Shown piece by piece: positions 11,672-23,902 of a stretch of DNA of 64,000 nt. The stretch lies in NCBI GenBank assembly GCA_017590115.1, contig JAGGNK010006548.1:248001-312000 (forward strand). Reading direction: 5' to 3'. Position 1 is the stretch's first letter; the number at the start of each line of letters is the position of its first letter. The notes below the pieces were generated by a model. The model searched no databases and was not told the origin of the DNA. It saw nothing but the letters and a program-made list of their open reading frames with translations. The stretch is from Montifringilla adamsi. Lineage: Eukaryota > Chordata > Aves > Passeriformes > Passeridae. The position numbers and the translations under genes are program-made.

Positions 11672-11825
11672 TTTTTTTTGGGTTTTTTTTTTTTTGGTTT
11701 TTTTTTTTTTTTTTTGCTTGTGTTTTATTTGGGTGTTTTTTATTTTTTATCTTTTTCTTATTTTTTCTTTTTTGGTTTTTTTTTTTTCTTTGGTTTTTTT
11801 TTTTTTTTTTAATTTGTTTTTTGTT
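11672..11825. repeat. T/G-rich low-complexity tract
   Basis: About 150 bp made of T runs broken by GGG, GG and G. The Phe/Leu-rich open frames over it are artefacts. Confidence 0.95.
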
Positions 11826-12704
11826 ATCACTCTGCTGTACATCCAGCCAGGGAGTTAAAAAACAAAGGTAAGAATTTACAAAATGTTAGAAACATTAATT
11901 TTGAAGACCTGCATGAAATAACACACCATTAGACACACTGAGTATTCCTGTTCCATGAGTGGTGGGTTTTAATCAAGTAAGAGGATTTCACCAAGGTTTT
12001 ATGCTAAGGAAAGCTGCAGTAACCCTCTGTTTCCCTCCTCTACAGGTCAGTTGTACCATATAAAATAATTTTCAAGTATACTCATTAGAATTGGGAATTT
12101 TTGGATGGCACATCTGGAAACTGAGATGTGCAAACCTGTCAGATTTTACCATAGGTTAAAATTTAAAAAGCACCTTGAATACATTTCAAAAATATGGTGA
12201 ATGCCAGTGCCAAATTTTTTATGTGCCAGCTGTGTGTGATCATCTTTGTACTCTTTGTTCTGTGCTGGCTGCAAGTGTCATGCCAAAAGATTGATCAGTA
12301 TATTGTGACAGATATGTAACCTAATGAGGAAGAGTTTTGCTTTCATGATGAGAATGTGATGCTCTTTATGACCCCAGGGAGCACACATGGCACTCGTGTC
12401 CTCAGCTTCATGGAGCTGTGAAGGAGACACTGCAGCCAGGAGGAATTCTGATGATTGATAATTTTACTTTTCTGATGGGTCAGATGGTTATTTAACATTT
12501 TTGACTTCTCTTATGAATACACAAAGGTGTATGGAAGCATAAAGTTGTCACGTGTCATCATGAGAATTTAGTCCTGCATGTAAACTGGAGTTTGGACTTT
12601 TAGGTGGCATTGTAGTTGCTAGAAAATGGCAATATTAACTAAAGAACTGGAATGGTATTTATACTGATAAAACCCAGGATTCTGTTTTCCCTGTGTCTGT
12701 CTAA
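11826..12704. other. unique noncoding stretch
   Basis: No recognisable gene or repeat. Confidence 0.5.
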
Positions 12705-12960
12705 TAAGAGGAAATGACTTCAAGGTGTGTCAGGGGAGCTTTAATTATGATATTAGGGGAAAAAAAATAAATTCTCCATAGAGAAGATTGTCCAGCATTG
12801 GAACAGGTTTTCCGAGTAGTGGTGAAGTCACCACCCCTGGAGATATTTAAAGATATGGATGTGGCACCTAGGGATGTGGTTTAGTGGTGAACACAGTGGT
12901 GCTGAGTTAATGGTGCTGAGTTAAAGTCTTAGAGGACTTTTCCAGCCTAATTATATGATC
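12705..12960 (+). mobile_element. CR1 LINE 3' end fragment
   Basis: Blocks in order are aagaggaaatgacttcaagg, a divergent aaattctccatagagaagattgtcc, cagcattggaacaggtt, cctggagatatttaaagata, the gatgtggtttagtggtgaac block, and a gaggacttttccagcctaatt end. It is about 255 bp, 5'-truncated and quite diverged. It carries a private 14-bp tandem duplication (tggtgctgagttaa) at 12897-12924. Confidence 0.9.
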
Positions 12961-13017
12961 CTTCTGCACCTTCATCTTCACTAGTTGTTCCCAAATGGCT
13001 TGTTTAAAACCCTTAAT

Positions 13018-13018
<1 letters not shown>

Positions 13019-13048
<30 letters not shown>
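13019..13048. repeat. poly-A tract (about 30 A)
   Basis: Thirty consecutive A, about 60 bp past the CR1 end. It is not joined to the CR1 tail. Confidence 0.9.
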
Positions 13049-13051
<3 letters not shown>

Positions 13052-13271
13052 AGTGAGGAGTGAGGGGTTGCTGTCATGCAGGTTTCAGGAAAATCTTTGT
13101 CAGAGTCCCACGTAGGACATCACTGATCCTCTATGCATAGAATTTTCTCAGCAAAACTCTCTGGGAGCCCAACTTTACTTTAGTTCATGCACTTATTTTT
13201 TAAGCACTTTACTGCTTAAACTCTTCAGATTTGCATACACTAGTCTTCCCAGCTCTGCTACTAGATGGGCC

Positions 13272-13988
13272 AAGGCCCAAAAATAATTAAATTTGGCCAA
13301 GACTGTCAAGGATAACTCAAAAGGGCTTTTAAAATACATCCATAACAAAAGGAAAGCAAAGAAAAATGTGGGCCCATTAGAAAATGAAGAGGGGACCCTG
13401 GTAAGAGAGGGGGCAGAGAAAGCAGAGTTATTGAATGCCTTCCTTGCATTCTTCAGTGACAGGACCAGCCCCCAGGGATTTCTGGCACAGGAGACTAGGG
13501 CAAAGGAATCTTGGGAGGCAGATCTTCCCTAGTTCAAGGAGGACTGGGTCAGGGAGCACCCAGGAAAACACAACACCCACATGTCCATGGTCCCTTATAA
13601 GATGCATCCATGGATGCTGAGGGAGCTGGGGCTGCTCAGCCTGGAGAGGAGCCCAGCCGAGAGGGAACCCCATCCCTGTCTGTCCCTGTCTCAGGGAGGG
13701 GCAGAGCAGGGCCCAGGCTCTGCTCCAGGGCCCAGCAATGGCACCAGAGCCAGGGCAGGGACTGAGCCCGGGAAATTCCTCCTGGATATGAGGCAGAACT
13801 CCTGTCCTGGGCAGTGACTGAGCACTGGGACAGACTGTGCAGAGAGGGGATGGAGTCTCCCTCACTGGGGATATTCCAGACCCCTCTGGACACAATCCTG
13901 TTCCCTGTGCTCAGGGATGGCCCTGCTGGAGCAGGGAGGTGGGAGCAGATGGACCCAATGTGGTCCCTTCCAACAAACCTGTGATTCT
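13272..13988 (+). mobile_element. CR1 LINE copy with internal deletion
   Basis: The 5' part matches the CR1 ORF2 region between endonuclease and reverse transcriptase. The 3' part, after 13629, matches the last 350 bp of CR1: cagcctggagagga, a caatggcaccagagccaggg-like block, ggagtctccctcactgggga, ctggacacaatcctg, gtcccttccaac and gtgattctt. The stretch expected between them, which encodes most of the reverse transcriptase, is missing. The join is at gctgagggagctgg (13616-13629). Confidence 0.93.
13285..13629 (+). pseudogene. CR1 ORF2 (endonuclease-RT linker) remnant
   Basis: The reading frame contains KGLLKYIHNKRKAKKNV, GPLENEEGTL and AEKAELLNAFLAFF, matching the CR1 ORF2 segment just before the reverse transcriptase (KYI.NKRK..ENVGPL..EEG.L and EKAELLNAFFASVF). 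A TAG at 13530-13532 breaks it. The frame then continues as FKEDWVREHPGK to KMHPWMLRELG, matching the GMHPRVLRELA site of ORF2. In the intact protein this linker precedes the fingers of the reverse transcriptase used for target-primed reverse transcription. Here it is dead: it has a stop, no start methionine and no catalytic domain. Confidence 0.85.
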
Positions 13989-16900
13989 TAAATTTCTTCC
14001 TTAAAAAATCCTCAAAGAAGCAAACACGTGCAGTGAGACTATCTGGGAAACTGAAACAATTTCTTTATCAAAACTAATAATTGTTTCCAATATTCATCAT
14101 AATTCTTCCTGGATTATGAACAGAAATATGTTATTTTTGTTTTGCTTAAGTAAGATTTAATGCTTTGTTTTCATGTACTGCAGCCCTGAAGTTCTAGGCT
14201 GCAATGTAAGTAACACATGGGAGCACTGAGATAAGTTTTAAACCTTTTGCTCTGGCTTTACAGAGTGCTGTAAGTACAAGATATCTCCAATGGACCTAAA
14301 TTTTTATGTCTCTCTAAATAAACTGCTGTTAATAGTCACTCTTTGAAAATCTATTTGGTCTGTTCAAGATAGCCCTGAGCTGTCAATCATTGCTAGTGAT
14401 TGGGATGCTAACAGATGAGATCAATTATTCTAGTCCTTCCCCTTGAGCTCTGATGCTGTCCCTGTTGGAACTGTTTTTGGTGTCTGCTGACAAGATAATA
14501 CTATGAGTTTGGATACTATAAATCAATTCTTACAGTTAATTCCTTTTTTCCAAGTCTGGGCTCTGTAAATCCTAGATCTCTCTCTCTCTTCGCTCAGTTT
14601 CAAAGGTAATTTTGCCCTAATAAGACTGCTAAAACAAGGTTCTAATTTTGTGTATTCCCAAGGTATATACTCCATTCAGTCTGAAATAAGGTATAAAAAT
14701 GGCATGTACTAACTCAGTCAGACCTTCAGAGTTGACACAGTGGCTTTCATTTTGCTTTCAGGCTGATACTGCTGCATATTAATTTCTCTCTACTTCTTAT
14801 TTTATATTTTTTTCTAAGGGATATTTTTTTGCTGACTAATAGCACTCCAAAAGGAATTCCTCTTCTACAGTTATAATGTGAAATAGAGGCAGGGAATATT
14901 TTTTTCATAGTTCCATGTGAATTCACATTGAATACCTTGTATTTTTTGTACATTCAATGGCGCATGAACATTTGCTTTGAGCCAACTTGTCCTTTTCCCA
15001 GCACTTGAAGTAGCACTAAAAAAATGTTGAAGACTGAAATTGTAGTCAGGATGAAAATTAAACATGCAGTTTTCATCTCCTACTTGTGTTTTGTTCTCCT
15101 TCAAAACAATAATTACAAGAGAAAAATATTTAGACATCTGTTAATCAAACCTGAAGAAAAGGTTTGGCTAAAACTTTGTGGTTTTGAAGCCAGGACAGCA
15201 ACTCATAGAGTGCTATACTAAGAAGAAAAACAAAGCAGAAGTTATTGAGACATTACATGGTAAAGAATGGAGTTCTTGTCTTCCATCAAATGTTGTAAAA
15301 CCTCTAAAATCAGACAGAGATCATGGACTGTTTGCTTTACATCTGTCTTTTTGCCAGCAAATGTTTGCACTTTCAAGGCTATTTCAATTTTATCATTTAA
15401 ACTATAGCTCTTAATCCCTTTTTTTCCCGGTATGCTTGAGGAAGACAATGATTTGTCTTTGCTACCTGACTATAAGATGAAGTGCCGGTACTTAATATTA
15501 AAGCCATCATTGCTTAGGCCAAATTACTGGTACCTCAGTGAGAACAAGACCTAACTGTGAGAAGAGGATTTGACAGCTCTCCACCTATATCAGAATAATG
15601 CAATTAATCCCACTTTTTATTTCCCCCCCCAAGCTTTTCAAGCTGTTATCTTAGTTTTCTTGCTTATCAGCACCTAAAGCCTTTATATTCTAAAAGTTTT
15701 GAATTTTCTTTGTTGTGAATGAAACAAAAGTGGCTTCTTTGTCCTACACTCAAAGAAGATTTCCTCAAAACTGTGATAATAAACTGAGTGTATTGTCCTG
15801 AAATTGTCACATCATCGCTTATGTATTTACCTTCTTCTAACTGACAATGAAGCACATCAGAAACTAACAGGAAAAAGATAACGAGGCTGGGGTTTATGGA
15901 GAAATTCCATTAAATCTGGTATCTAAACTGGGACATTTTAATGAATGGACTTCTGCAGCAAAATGTGACATTTAATGAGTTTCATTGTGTATATAGTGCA
16001 TCACCTCCTGCAGTATCTTGGGAAAATTTCTCTGCTAAAATTTTTGGTAGAATAAGGCATTTCCAACATGTCCCACAATATTTATGCTGCAAATTTTAGA
16101 ACTTTATAATTATCCACAAAAAGAACTAATTACCTTTTCCTTTTGCTTGGACGAGACATGAGGATTAGAAAAGTGAAAACTGAAAAAATGTTATTTATAT
16201 TTCATATAAATAATATTGCCAATGAAAATGTTGGCCTGTAAGCAAGTGTGAACACTCTGGCAGCACAATTGTCTTGATACAGTCAATACCCAGCCAGACT
16301 TTCATGGTTCTTGTCAAATGCAAAGTCATTGCCAACATAATTCTCTCCTTATTGTGAGAAGGGACAAAAAGCATGAATCAACCACAGTGCACCTTGATGA
16401 ACTGCAAAGGTGGAGGTCTCATACTAATTAAAAATAGGAAAGGTAGTCTTACAACCAAGGCAGATAAATGTGTTTGTTTGTCAGATACATCTCTTCCACT
16501 CCTTGTTTGGACTAATGATGCTGTCTGGAAGCAGCATTCATTGTATGCAATCCTTATTTTGCTCAGACATATTTGTCATTTTTCCTTGATTTGGAGCCAA
16601 GCAAGGATTGTGCTCTGACCTTGGTGCAACAGGCCACAGTTGTAATCAGCTTCAAAGACAGCTGAAAGCTGGGCAAGCTTTGGGGGAGAGTCCTCTCTTA
16701 AGGAATCCAGCAGTATTCCAGCTGGTCAATGAGAAACATCATCTCTGGAGAAGAGAAAAGTTAAGGAAATGGAACAAACCAAATCAGGATCCCAATGGGA
16801 TTTCAAGATTACTTAAATACACAACAGTCATCTTAGTTACATTGTAACCGAAATAGATAATTGGAGTGAAATCACATGAATAATTAATCACCTTAAATTC

Positions 16901-17759
16901 AGGACCTGAGTTTTGGACTGAAGCAGACTTATATATAAGCACCTACATTGTAACTAAATACACACATATATAAATATATATAAGAATTTTAACCTGAAAT
17001 AAGGTTTAAAATGGAAGATGCCATGACTGAAAACAGTCACAGGAAAGGAGATACTACCTACTATAGGTCCCATGTATGTGGGTTGACATCCAAATACTCT
17101 ATGGGTAAAACTAGGACAAGGCAAAGGTTAGAATTTACTTACTAATGGTAATGTCAGGTATTTTGTCACAAGGCATTTCATGAAACATTCAATTTTTCCC
17201 CCCTTTGTGTGGAAGAGAATTCATTGCTATTTTTGTTAGAATCTGTCCTGTTTTTTCATTTGAAATGTCTTTTTTTTTTTTCATGATCTACAATGAATTG
17301 TAGGGCTATTGAAAGCGTATTTTTCAAAAGCTCCTGATGCAGCAGTAAAATTAAACCCACAGATAATGCCTTCCACAGGATCCCAGCTAGGCTGTTCTAA
17401 AAGGTGGGATGCTGGTGACTGGGGATTTACTCTAAATACCCATGGCCAGCTACATGACTTGTTTGATCAATAGTGTTACACTTTGTCTGTCCACATCCTG
17501 GAGATTCAAGCTGTGTCTTTGTTCTTTAATCCAAAATGAGAGTTTGATTCTCCTGTCTTTCCTATAAGTTCATTATGTGTAAAGTTAAATCTGGCCATGT
17601 TCCTCTCTTTCTTTCCCCATAATCTGTGAGCAACAATATCTGGTTTTCCAATGTATCTCTATCTCAGGCAACCTTATAGTTATTGTTACTGGAATTGCCT
17701 GTCGCAGAACTCAAATGTTTGGAGTAAGATTTATCCCAACAAGCTTTATGCACATAAAA
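13989..17759. other. unique AT-rich noncoding stretch
   Basis: No gene or known repeat over 3.8 kb. Small items are a perfect inverted repeat at 16191-16213 (9-bp arms, TTTCA loop), an AT-rich simple run at 16950-16985 and a T run near 17269. The open frames are short and without motifs. Confidence 0.55.
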
Positions 17760-18060
17760 GTCTGGTGTGTAGTCTAATTTCTAATTGGCAAAGAGATGAA
17801 AGTGCCTCCAAAAGCGATTTATCCCATCTCGCACGCCTGTCGCTGGATGGGTTGAGGCATCCTCGGGAAATCACTATTCCTTTCAATTTCTTTTAACTAC
17901 ATGGCTGGGGTTGAATATTACCATGACAGCGCTTACTGGGAAGAAAAGTCTTCCACAGGAATATTACCTGCCAGCTGGCGATGGCACTGGGCTATAACAG
18001 ATTGTCACACAGGGAAGGGGAGCGTTTCAGGACAGTGCAGAACACTGCAGGCTCCAAGGG
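17760..18060. other. candidate conserved noncoding segment
   Basis: Sequence complexity and CpG content are higher than in the flanks, with no repeat signature and no convincing frame. This resembles vertebrate conserved noncoding elements in texture only; conservation cannot be seen from one sequence. Confidence 0.2.
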
Positions 18061-18804
18061 TTAACTGCACACCATGAGTTGATGTTTGCAAGCAAAGAAG
18101 TCTGTGTTGACTTCTGGGCTGAGCATGACTGGAGAAATGAAGCTTATTAAGCAACCTTAAATTTCCTGCTGTCAATTAAACCAGGATGTCTGTTCCCAGA
18201 AGACCTTTTAGGAGTCCCTTCTTTTGGGACTTTTCTGTGATTTTTGACCATATTTGTATTTTTTAAATACAATAAATTGTAATTTTTAAGGTTACTTTTT
18301 AAGTGTCTTTCTTTTTCTGTGGAGAATGCAAGCAGTATCCTCAAAGTATGTAGCAGTGGACACCAGGAATTTAAGAGAAATGTTTACATTACAATGATCT
18401 AACACTAGAATTGTTGAGCTAGAACTGTAAAAATGCAGATGGAGTTAAAGGGACTAGCGACTTCTAGAGTGAGTTTCTGAAAATGTGGTATGGATAATGA
18501 GGATTCCATCATTTCATAAGGGATAAATTGGTAATTGAATGTGCAAATAGAGCCTGAAGTTATGAAACAATGCTAAAAATGTCGAAGTTATTTCACAGAC
18601 CAGACAAAAAAAAAAAAAAAGGGCTATTTCCAGAAAGGGAACTCAGTGGTTTTACAGGAGCTCTGAGATTCTTGCTGACAGTAAGCTGACCATCTCACCA
18701 GAGTGCTGCTATGGAAAATGCAGAGTATGGGATCCTGCACTACACTATGGAAATCTGACTGGTATATCATTCTCTGTCTGATGCAAATATGAAATCACTT
18801 CTTG
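18061..18804. other. unique noncoding stretch
   Basis: Nothing recognisable except an A run of about 16 at 18605-18620. Confidence 0.5.
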
Positions 18805-19290
18805 AATCCTCTGTTCAGTTTTGGGCCACTCACTCCAAACAAGACATTGAGTTCCTGGAGCACGTCCAGAGGAGGGCATGGAGCACAGGTCTGATGAGGA
18901 GCAGTTTAAGGAACTGGGATTGTTTATCCTGGAGAAAAGGAGACTCAGGGGGACCTTCTGGCTCTGCACAACTCCCTGACAGGAGGGTGCAGTCAGGTGG
19001 GGGTCAGGTTCTGATCCCTGGGAACAAAATACAGGACAAGAGGAAATGTCCTCAAGCTGCATCAGGATGGGTTTTTATTGCATACCTGTGGAATTTTTCT
19101 CACTGAAAAGTTTGTCAGGCATTGGAACAGGTTACCCAGTTGTTTCCACCACCTCACCATCCTTCTAGGTATTTAAAAGTCCTGTGGATGTAGCACTTGG
19201 GACATGGTTTAGTGGTGGCCTTGGCAGTGCTGGGTTAATGGCTGGACTCAATGACATTACAGGACTTTTCCAACCTTAATGAGTCCATGA
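18805..19290 (+). mobile_element. CR1 LINE fragment (end of ORF2 plus 3' UTR)
   Basis: It opens with ORF2 C-terminal coding SVQFWATHSKQDIEFLEHVQ and RRAW, matching the CR1 VQFWAP..KKDIE.LE.VQRRA block. The ctggagaaaaggagactc, ctctgcacaactccctgac, gggaacaaaatacagg, cattggaacaggttaccc and gacatggtttagtggtgg blocks follow, and it ends ttttccaaccttaatgag, tccatga. It is about 490 bp and 5'-truncated. The frame is broken soon after the RRAW motif. Its 3' end faces the 3' end of the minus-strand CR1 at 19675. Confidence 0.94.
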
Positions 19291-19674
19291 CTGCCTCAGG
19301 CAGTGCTGTCATTCCTGTGACATGGAAGTGGGATAAGTAAGGATTACCCTTTTGAGGCCCAACAGGGGAGTTATTCTTCATAGTGGCTAATCTGGAGTTT
19401 GTGTAACCACAGACTGTCATGAAGAATGAGTTCTAAACTGTCTGCCATAAATTGTAAATAGCTGTGTCTTCAATACAGCTACACAAGGACTAGGACCACG
19501 TGGATTAGGGTGTGTGAAAAAAAACCAAAACAAACGTGGTTTAAATGAATGCTCTTTATGTCCTTGTGAGGAGTCCTTCTACTGTGTGCTGCTAGGATTG
19601 TAGATTGGATGTTCAACTTTCCATGAATCATGGGAGTCAAAATCTCCAGGGAGAAAGTTTTCTGTCAATATAGG
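19291..19674. other. spacer between two converging CR1 copies
   Basis: About 380 bp of unique sequence; nothing recognisable. Confidence 0.5.
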
Positions 19675-20113
19675 ATCCCAGAATCATTTAGGTAGGAAAA
19701 GAACTCTGAGATCATCAAGTCCAACCCGTGACTGCTCCCTACCTTGTCACTGCCCACAGCACTGAGTGCCACGTCCTGTCATTCCTTGGACACCTCCAAG
19801 GATGTGGATTCAGCACCTGGGCAGCCTCTTCCAGTGTTCAGCCACCCTTTCTATGAAAAAAATTCCTCCTGATTTCCAGGCTGAATCTCCCCTGGTGCAG
19901 CTTGAGGCCGTTTCTCCTTGTTCTCTGCTTTGTTCCCTGGGAGCAGAGCCCAACCCCTCCTGTCAGGAGCTGTGCAGAGCCACAAGGTCCCCCTTGAGCC
20001 TCCTTTTCTCCAGGCTGAGCCCCTTCCCAGCTCCCTCAGCTGCTGATCATGGGATTTACCCTCTAGACTCTTCCCCACCTCCATGGCCTGACAGCACCTG
20101 TACTGGTCCCTGA
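19675..20113 (-). mobile_element. CR1 LINE fragment, minus strand
   Basis: Read on the minus strand it gives gctgagggagctggg, ggctcagcctggagaaaagg, ctcaagggggaccttgtggc, ctctgcacagctcctgacag, ggctctgctcccagggaac, tgggcggcaccagg-type blocks, and ends with ggttggacttgatgatctca, then a ttcctacctaaatgattctg tail (at 19675-19735 on the plus strand). It belongs to a different 3' module from its neighbour at 18805. It is about 440 bp and 5'-truncated. Confidence 0.93.
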
Positions 20114-20966
20114 CAGCAACTCTCTTCCTTTGCTTGAATTCCCCTAAAGTAGCCCTGTAAACACATGAGATGTCAATCAATCTCTAAACACCCAGGAGAA
20201 GTACTGATTTTATAGGTTATGTAGCTTATAAGGGCATATTCAGTCACCTTTAAATATTTTTTTTCAGAATTACAAATTGTGGGTTTCATATGCTGACATT
20301 TGGGGCCTACAGGGCTATTTAATAGCTGACAGGGCTCCCCTAGTCAAGATATGGCAAAAACTACAGCCAGGGATAACATTAACATTCCCAGTTTCCTCCA
20401 TCCTCACAGACACAGAGATATATTGATGTGGGCCCTGGAAAAGAAATATGTTGCAGCCTATGGAAACAATCAACGACCATATATTTTGCAAGTATTTTAT
20501 AACATATATTATACAGCATTTGTCACAAGTCCCTTGCGCTGTAGTCAGAACACACAGTAAAGGAAAAGGAAAATATATTAACTTTCAAGGAGTTATTTTC
20601 CTGTAATTGTCTAGTCTCAGACCAAGTCTCAATCAGATAAAACCAACCAAATGCTCCATTGATCAAAGTCTCTCCAAGAGGCAGTGCTATATTCAACATT
20701 GATCTCTCATTGATTTAGTGCTATTTAAACAAGGCTAAATTTAAGCTAGCATTTTCAGAGAGATAATCAAGAACAGAACCAAGTTTATTGGGACTCTTAA
20801 TAAATTATGGTGAATTGAAAAACTCTGTTAACCAAAGCCAACTTATTAAATGAGCCCAGAAATTGTGTCAGACTAGACACGGACCAGACTTGACAGACCA
20901 AACATATTTTAAGCAATTTAACTTATATTCAGTGTTGAAAATTTTGGTTATATTTCCATAAAGACA
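20114..20966. other. unique AT-rich noncoding stretch
   Basis: No gene or repeat recognised. Confidence 0.5.
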
Positions 20967-21095
20967 TTTGTTGTTGTTGTTTGTTGTTGTTGTTTTTTTT
21001 GGTTTTTGTTTTGTTTGGTTTGGTTTTTTGTTTTGTTTTGTTTTGGTTTTGTTTTGTTTTGGTTTGGTTTGGTTTGGTTGTTTTGTTTTTTTTTT
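20967..21095. repeat. (GTT)n / (GTTTT)n / (GGTTT)n low-complexity tract
   Basis: About 130 bp containing only G and T, moving from GTT triplets to GTTTT and GGTTT pentamers. It gives long false frames on both strands. Confidence 0.97.
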
Positions 21096-23740
21096 CCATT
21101 GGGAACATGAGAGAACAAAAATATATGTAGTGCATTATACACAGAAAAATGGTGGAGTTAGACATGTGTTCTGCTTTACCTCCTCCATAAATATAAAGCA
21201 TCAGATAACAGAAACCAATTCATGTGATGTACTGTAAGTCAGGTGCTATTAGAGTCAAAGTTTACTATCTGCCCTAGTAAATAGTTGCAATAATCTACAG
21301 CCTGATACAAGGTAAACCATGGTAATAGATAAGAAGAAAGCCATGATTGCTTCTCACAAGTATTCTCCACTATTTATTTGAATTTTTTTGGAACCAACAC
21401 GTAAAGATTTTCCTATGCTTTCACAATCCAAGGAGTGATTTACATTTCAGCCTGTACAAATTCAGCAAAATGAATAACTATTAGAAAAGCAGATGAAGAA
21501 ATAATGGTCTGGTGAAGTCAGAACTTCTCAAAAGTATTTCCCTAAAGCTCATCCTCTGTAATACTAATAAACCAAAAATAAGAGGGAAAGGAACGAAAGA
21601 AATTTGTTTTCCTTTCCACCAGTTAAATTTGAGGGAAGAAGAACATGTTTAGACTCAGTTTCTAAACCACAGAGACCAACACCAACAGCTGTCAAATGCT
21701 GGAATTGGGACTTTGTGGTTCAGTAGCCTTGAGGAGTCTTCTGACACTGGCACTGGCACCCCAGGAGTTTACCCTTCATTCCCAATACACTGAGAGGTGG
21801 ACAAAGCACTGACAGAGCAGTAAAGCTGCTAGTGCAGCACACTCCAGCTGACTCTGAATTTTACAGACAAAGCTTTCCAGTGTAGTCTGAACTGTTTCCA
21901 TTTATTGGAAGATGGAGATCTATTTTTCTAAGCATTTATAACAGATGCTGCTTTGTACAAAACCCTCAACAGTACCAGAAATAGAAAACACTTAATGATG
22001 TGTCTGATTGTATCCGATGCAAACTAGCAATGCTAAAAAGTTTCAGATTTTTTGAACAAAAAATCAGTCTTCAAGAAAAAATTACACATAACTAAAGTGC
22101 AACTCTTCTCCATTTCATTTGCACATTGTTTTAATCGCCCTTCTTTTCCCCCACCTTAATTTCTTAATGTCTTCTCTAAATGTACATATTTCCATTTCAG
22201 ATCTTCAATGTGAAAAATTGTAGTATGTGCTTTCCTGGAATTTAGGCAATTTTCTGCAACATTTTTTGCTTGTACTGGTTTGAAGATGAACATATTGAGC
22301 AATTCTAGTACATTTCTCAGCTGGAATCTCGTTTTTATGAGTCCACTTTGATTATCTTTAGATATTTCTGAATGGTTGGTGCTATTTTGTCTTACTGGTG
22401 ATTCTTATATCTTTCATGTAGCTGCAGTTAGGATCATAAGCCAGTATTTCCTCAATTCTCCATCAGTTTCTTTGGAGTATGTCTCACAGACATTCAACAT
22501 GAGCAAAATAGAAAAAGGTTAATATATATAAAGTATGGTGGAACTGATTTGGCAGCTACAGCAAGAAAAAAGCTATGTTTTTATTTAATTCAGTGAAAAG
22601 AAAGGATAAAACAACCAGGGGATTATTTTCTTCCCTTTGGTCTGTAAATCCAAATGACAGAAAACAGCATTCTCAGTACAATTTTGTTCCATGAGACTTC
22701 ACAGAATTATAAAGGCTCAGGGATACAGAATTTTTCTTTCTCATGGTACATTTCATCCTAACTTTACCAAGGATAGGAAGCAGATTCTTCTGAAGTTTTG
22801 ACATATTCAAATCACTTTGCACAATTTTTTTTTTTTCCCTCTACAAAAGAGAGCACATGGCTGGCAAGAAAAGACAGAATACAATAAAAAGTTCCAGTCA
22901 AAACACTTCCTGATATGAATTGGGAAAATATAATAATTGTTTCTACTTAGGGTTCCAACTCAAATTTACAAATTAAAAAAAAAAAATAAAAATCAGACAA
23001 TTCAGCTGAAAATTCAGAGATATGTGAGTGGATCGAGAAGATTCTTCCTCTTTAATTGCCCATTGATGCTGTTGACCATTCACATATGATTTTGGATAGT
23101 GACCTTGACCTCTTTTGGTGCACAATCTCATGAAATCTCATTTGGACTAGTTCTGCTGAGTATTGCAATAGGACTTCTCAACAAGTGTGACTATGTTTAA
23201 TTCTCTAGAAGACATTTTTTTTCTTAAGTGAACCAGTAAGTGAAGAGAATACTATAAGTTTGATAGTATGATTTATATATCACAGTTTCAAAGGTTTTAA
23301 ACTGATATCTTTTTATTTTTGGTACATTTGGTTTTGATAATAGTTGTTTAAATGTTTAAGCAAAGAGGAAAAGTTGTGTCTTTGTGCTGCAAAGGCATCC
23401 CAAAACTTTGTGAAGTGCAATGAAGCATGGCCAGAACACCAAGCTATGGAAAGACATGGTTCTGATCATGGTTCTGATTTTCCATTACTTTAAAAAAAAA
23501 ACACCAAAAAACCAGAAAATAACCCCAAGCAAACAACTTACTCTGCTCTCCACTGTTCAGTAAACACATGGGGTCATTTACAACACCCATGACAGGATGC
23601 AGAACTAGTAACTCAAGGTATTTAACCAAAATGGCAAATAGAAATTATTTAATCTTCAAAAAACAGAGAGTGTGTTGCTGTTCAATTTTTCTGTGACCAC
23701 ATACTTCATAAAAATTTGAAACATTTTGGAACAGAGGGGT
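21096..23740. other. unique AT-rich noncoding stretch
   Basis: No gene, CR1 or LTR over 2.6 kb. An A-rich C-containing run lies at 23490-23530, which recurs at 26403-26480. Confidence 0.55.
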
Positions 23741-23902
23741 GTTTTTTTTGTTTGTTTGTTTGGTTGTTGTTGTTGTTTGTGTTTTTTGCTTTTGTTTGTT
23801 TGTTTGTTTGTTTTTGTTTGGTTTTTTCTGTTTGTTTGTTGTTTTTTTTTTTTTGTTGTTGTTTTTTGTTTTCTCTTTCCCTTTTATTTCATTTGGTTTT
23901 TA
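23741..23902. repeat. (GTTT)n / T-G-rich low-complexity tract
   Basis: Repeated GTTT and GTT units with T runs, almost free of A and with few C. The Phe/Cys/Val-rich frames are artefacts. Confidence 0.96.

Noticed and set aside
13428..13895. 155-codon minus-strand frame
   Set aside because: It is antisense to the CR1 copy at 13272-13988.
20929..21237. Thr/Lys/Gln- or Phe/Val-rich frames on both strands
   Set aside because: Products of the G/T-only low-complexity tract.
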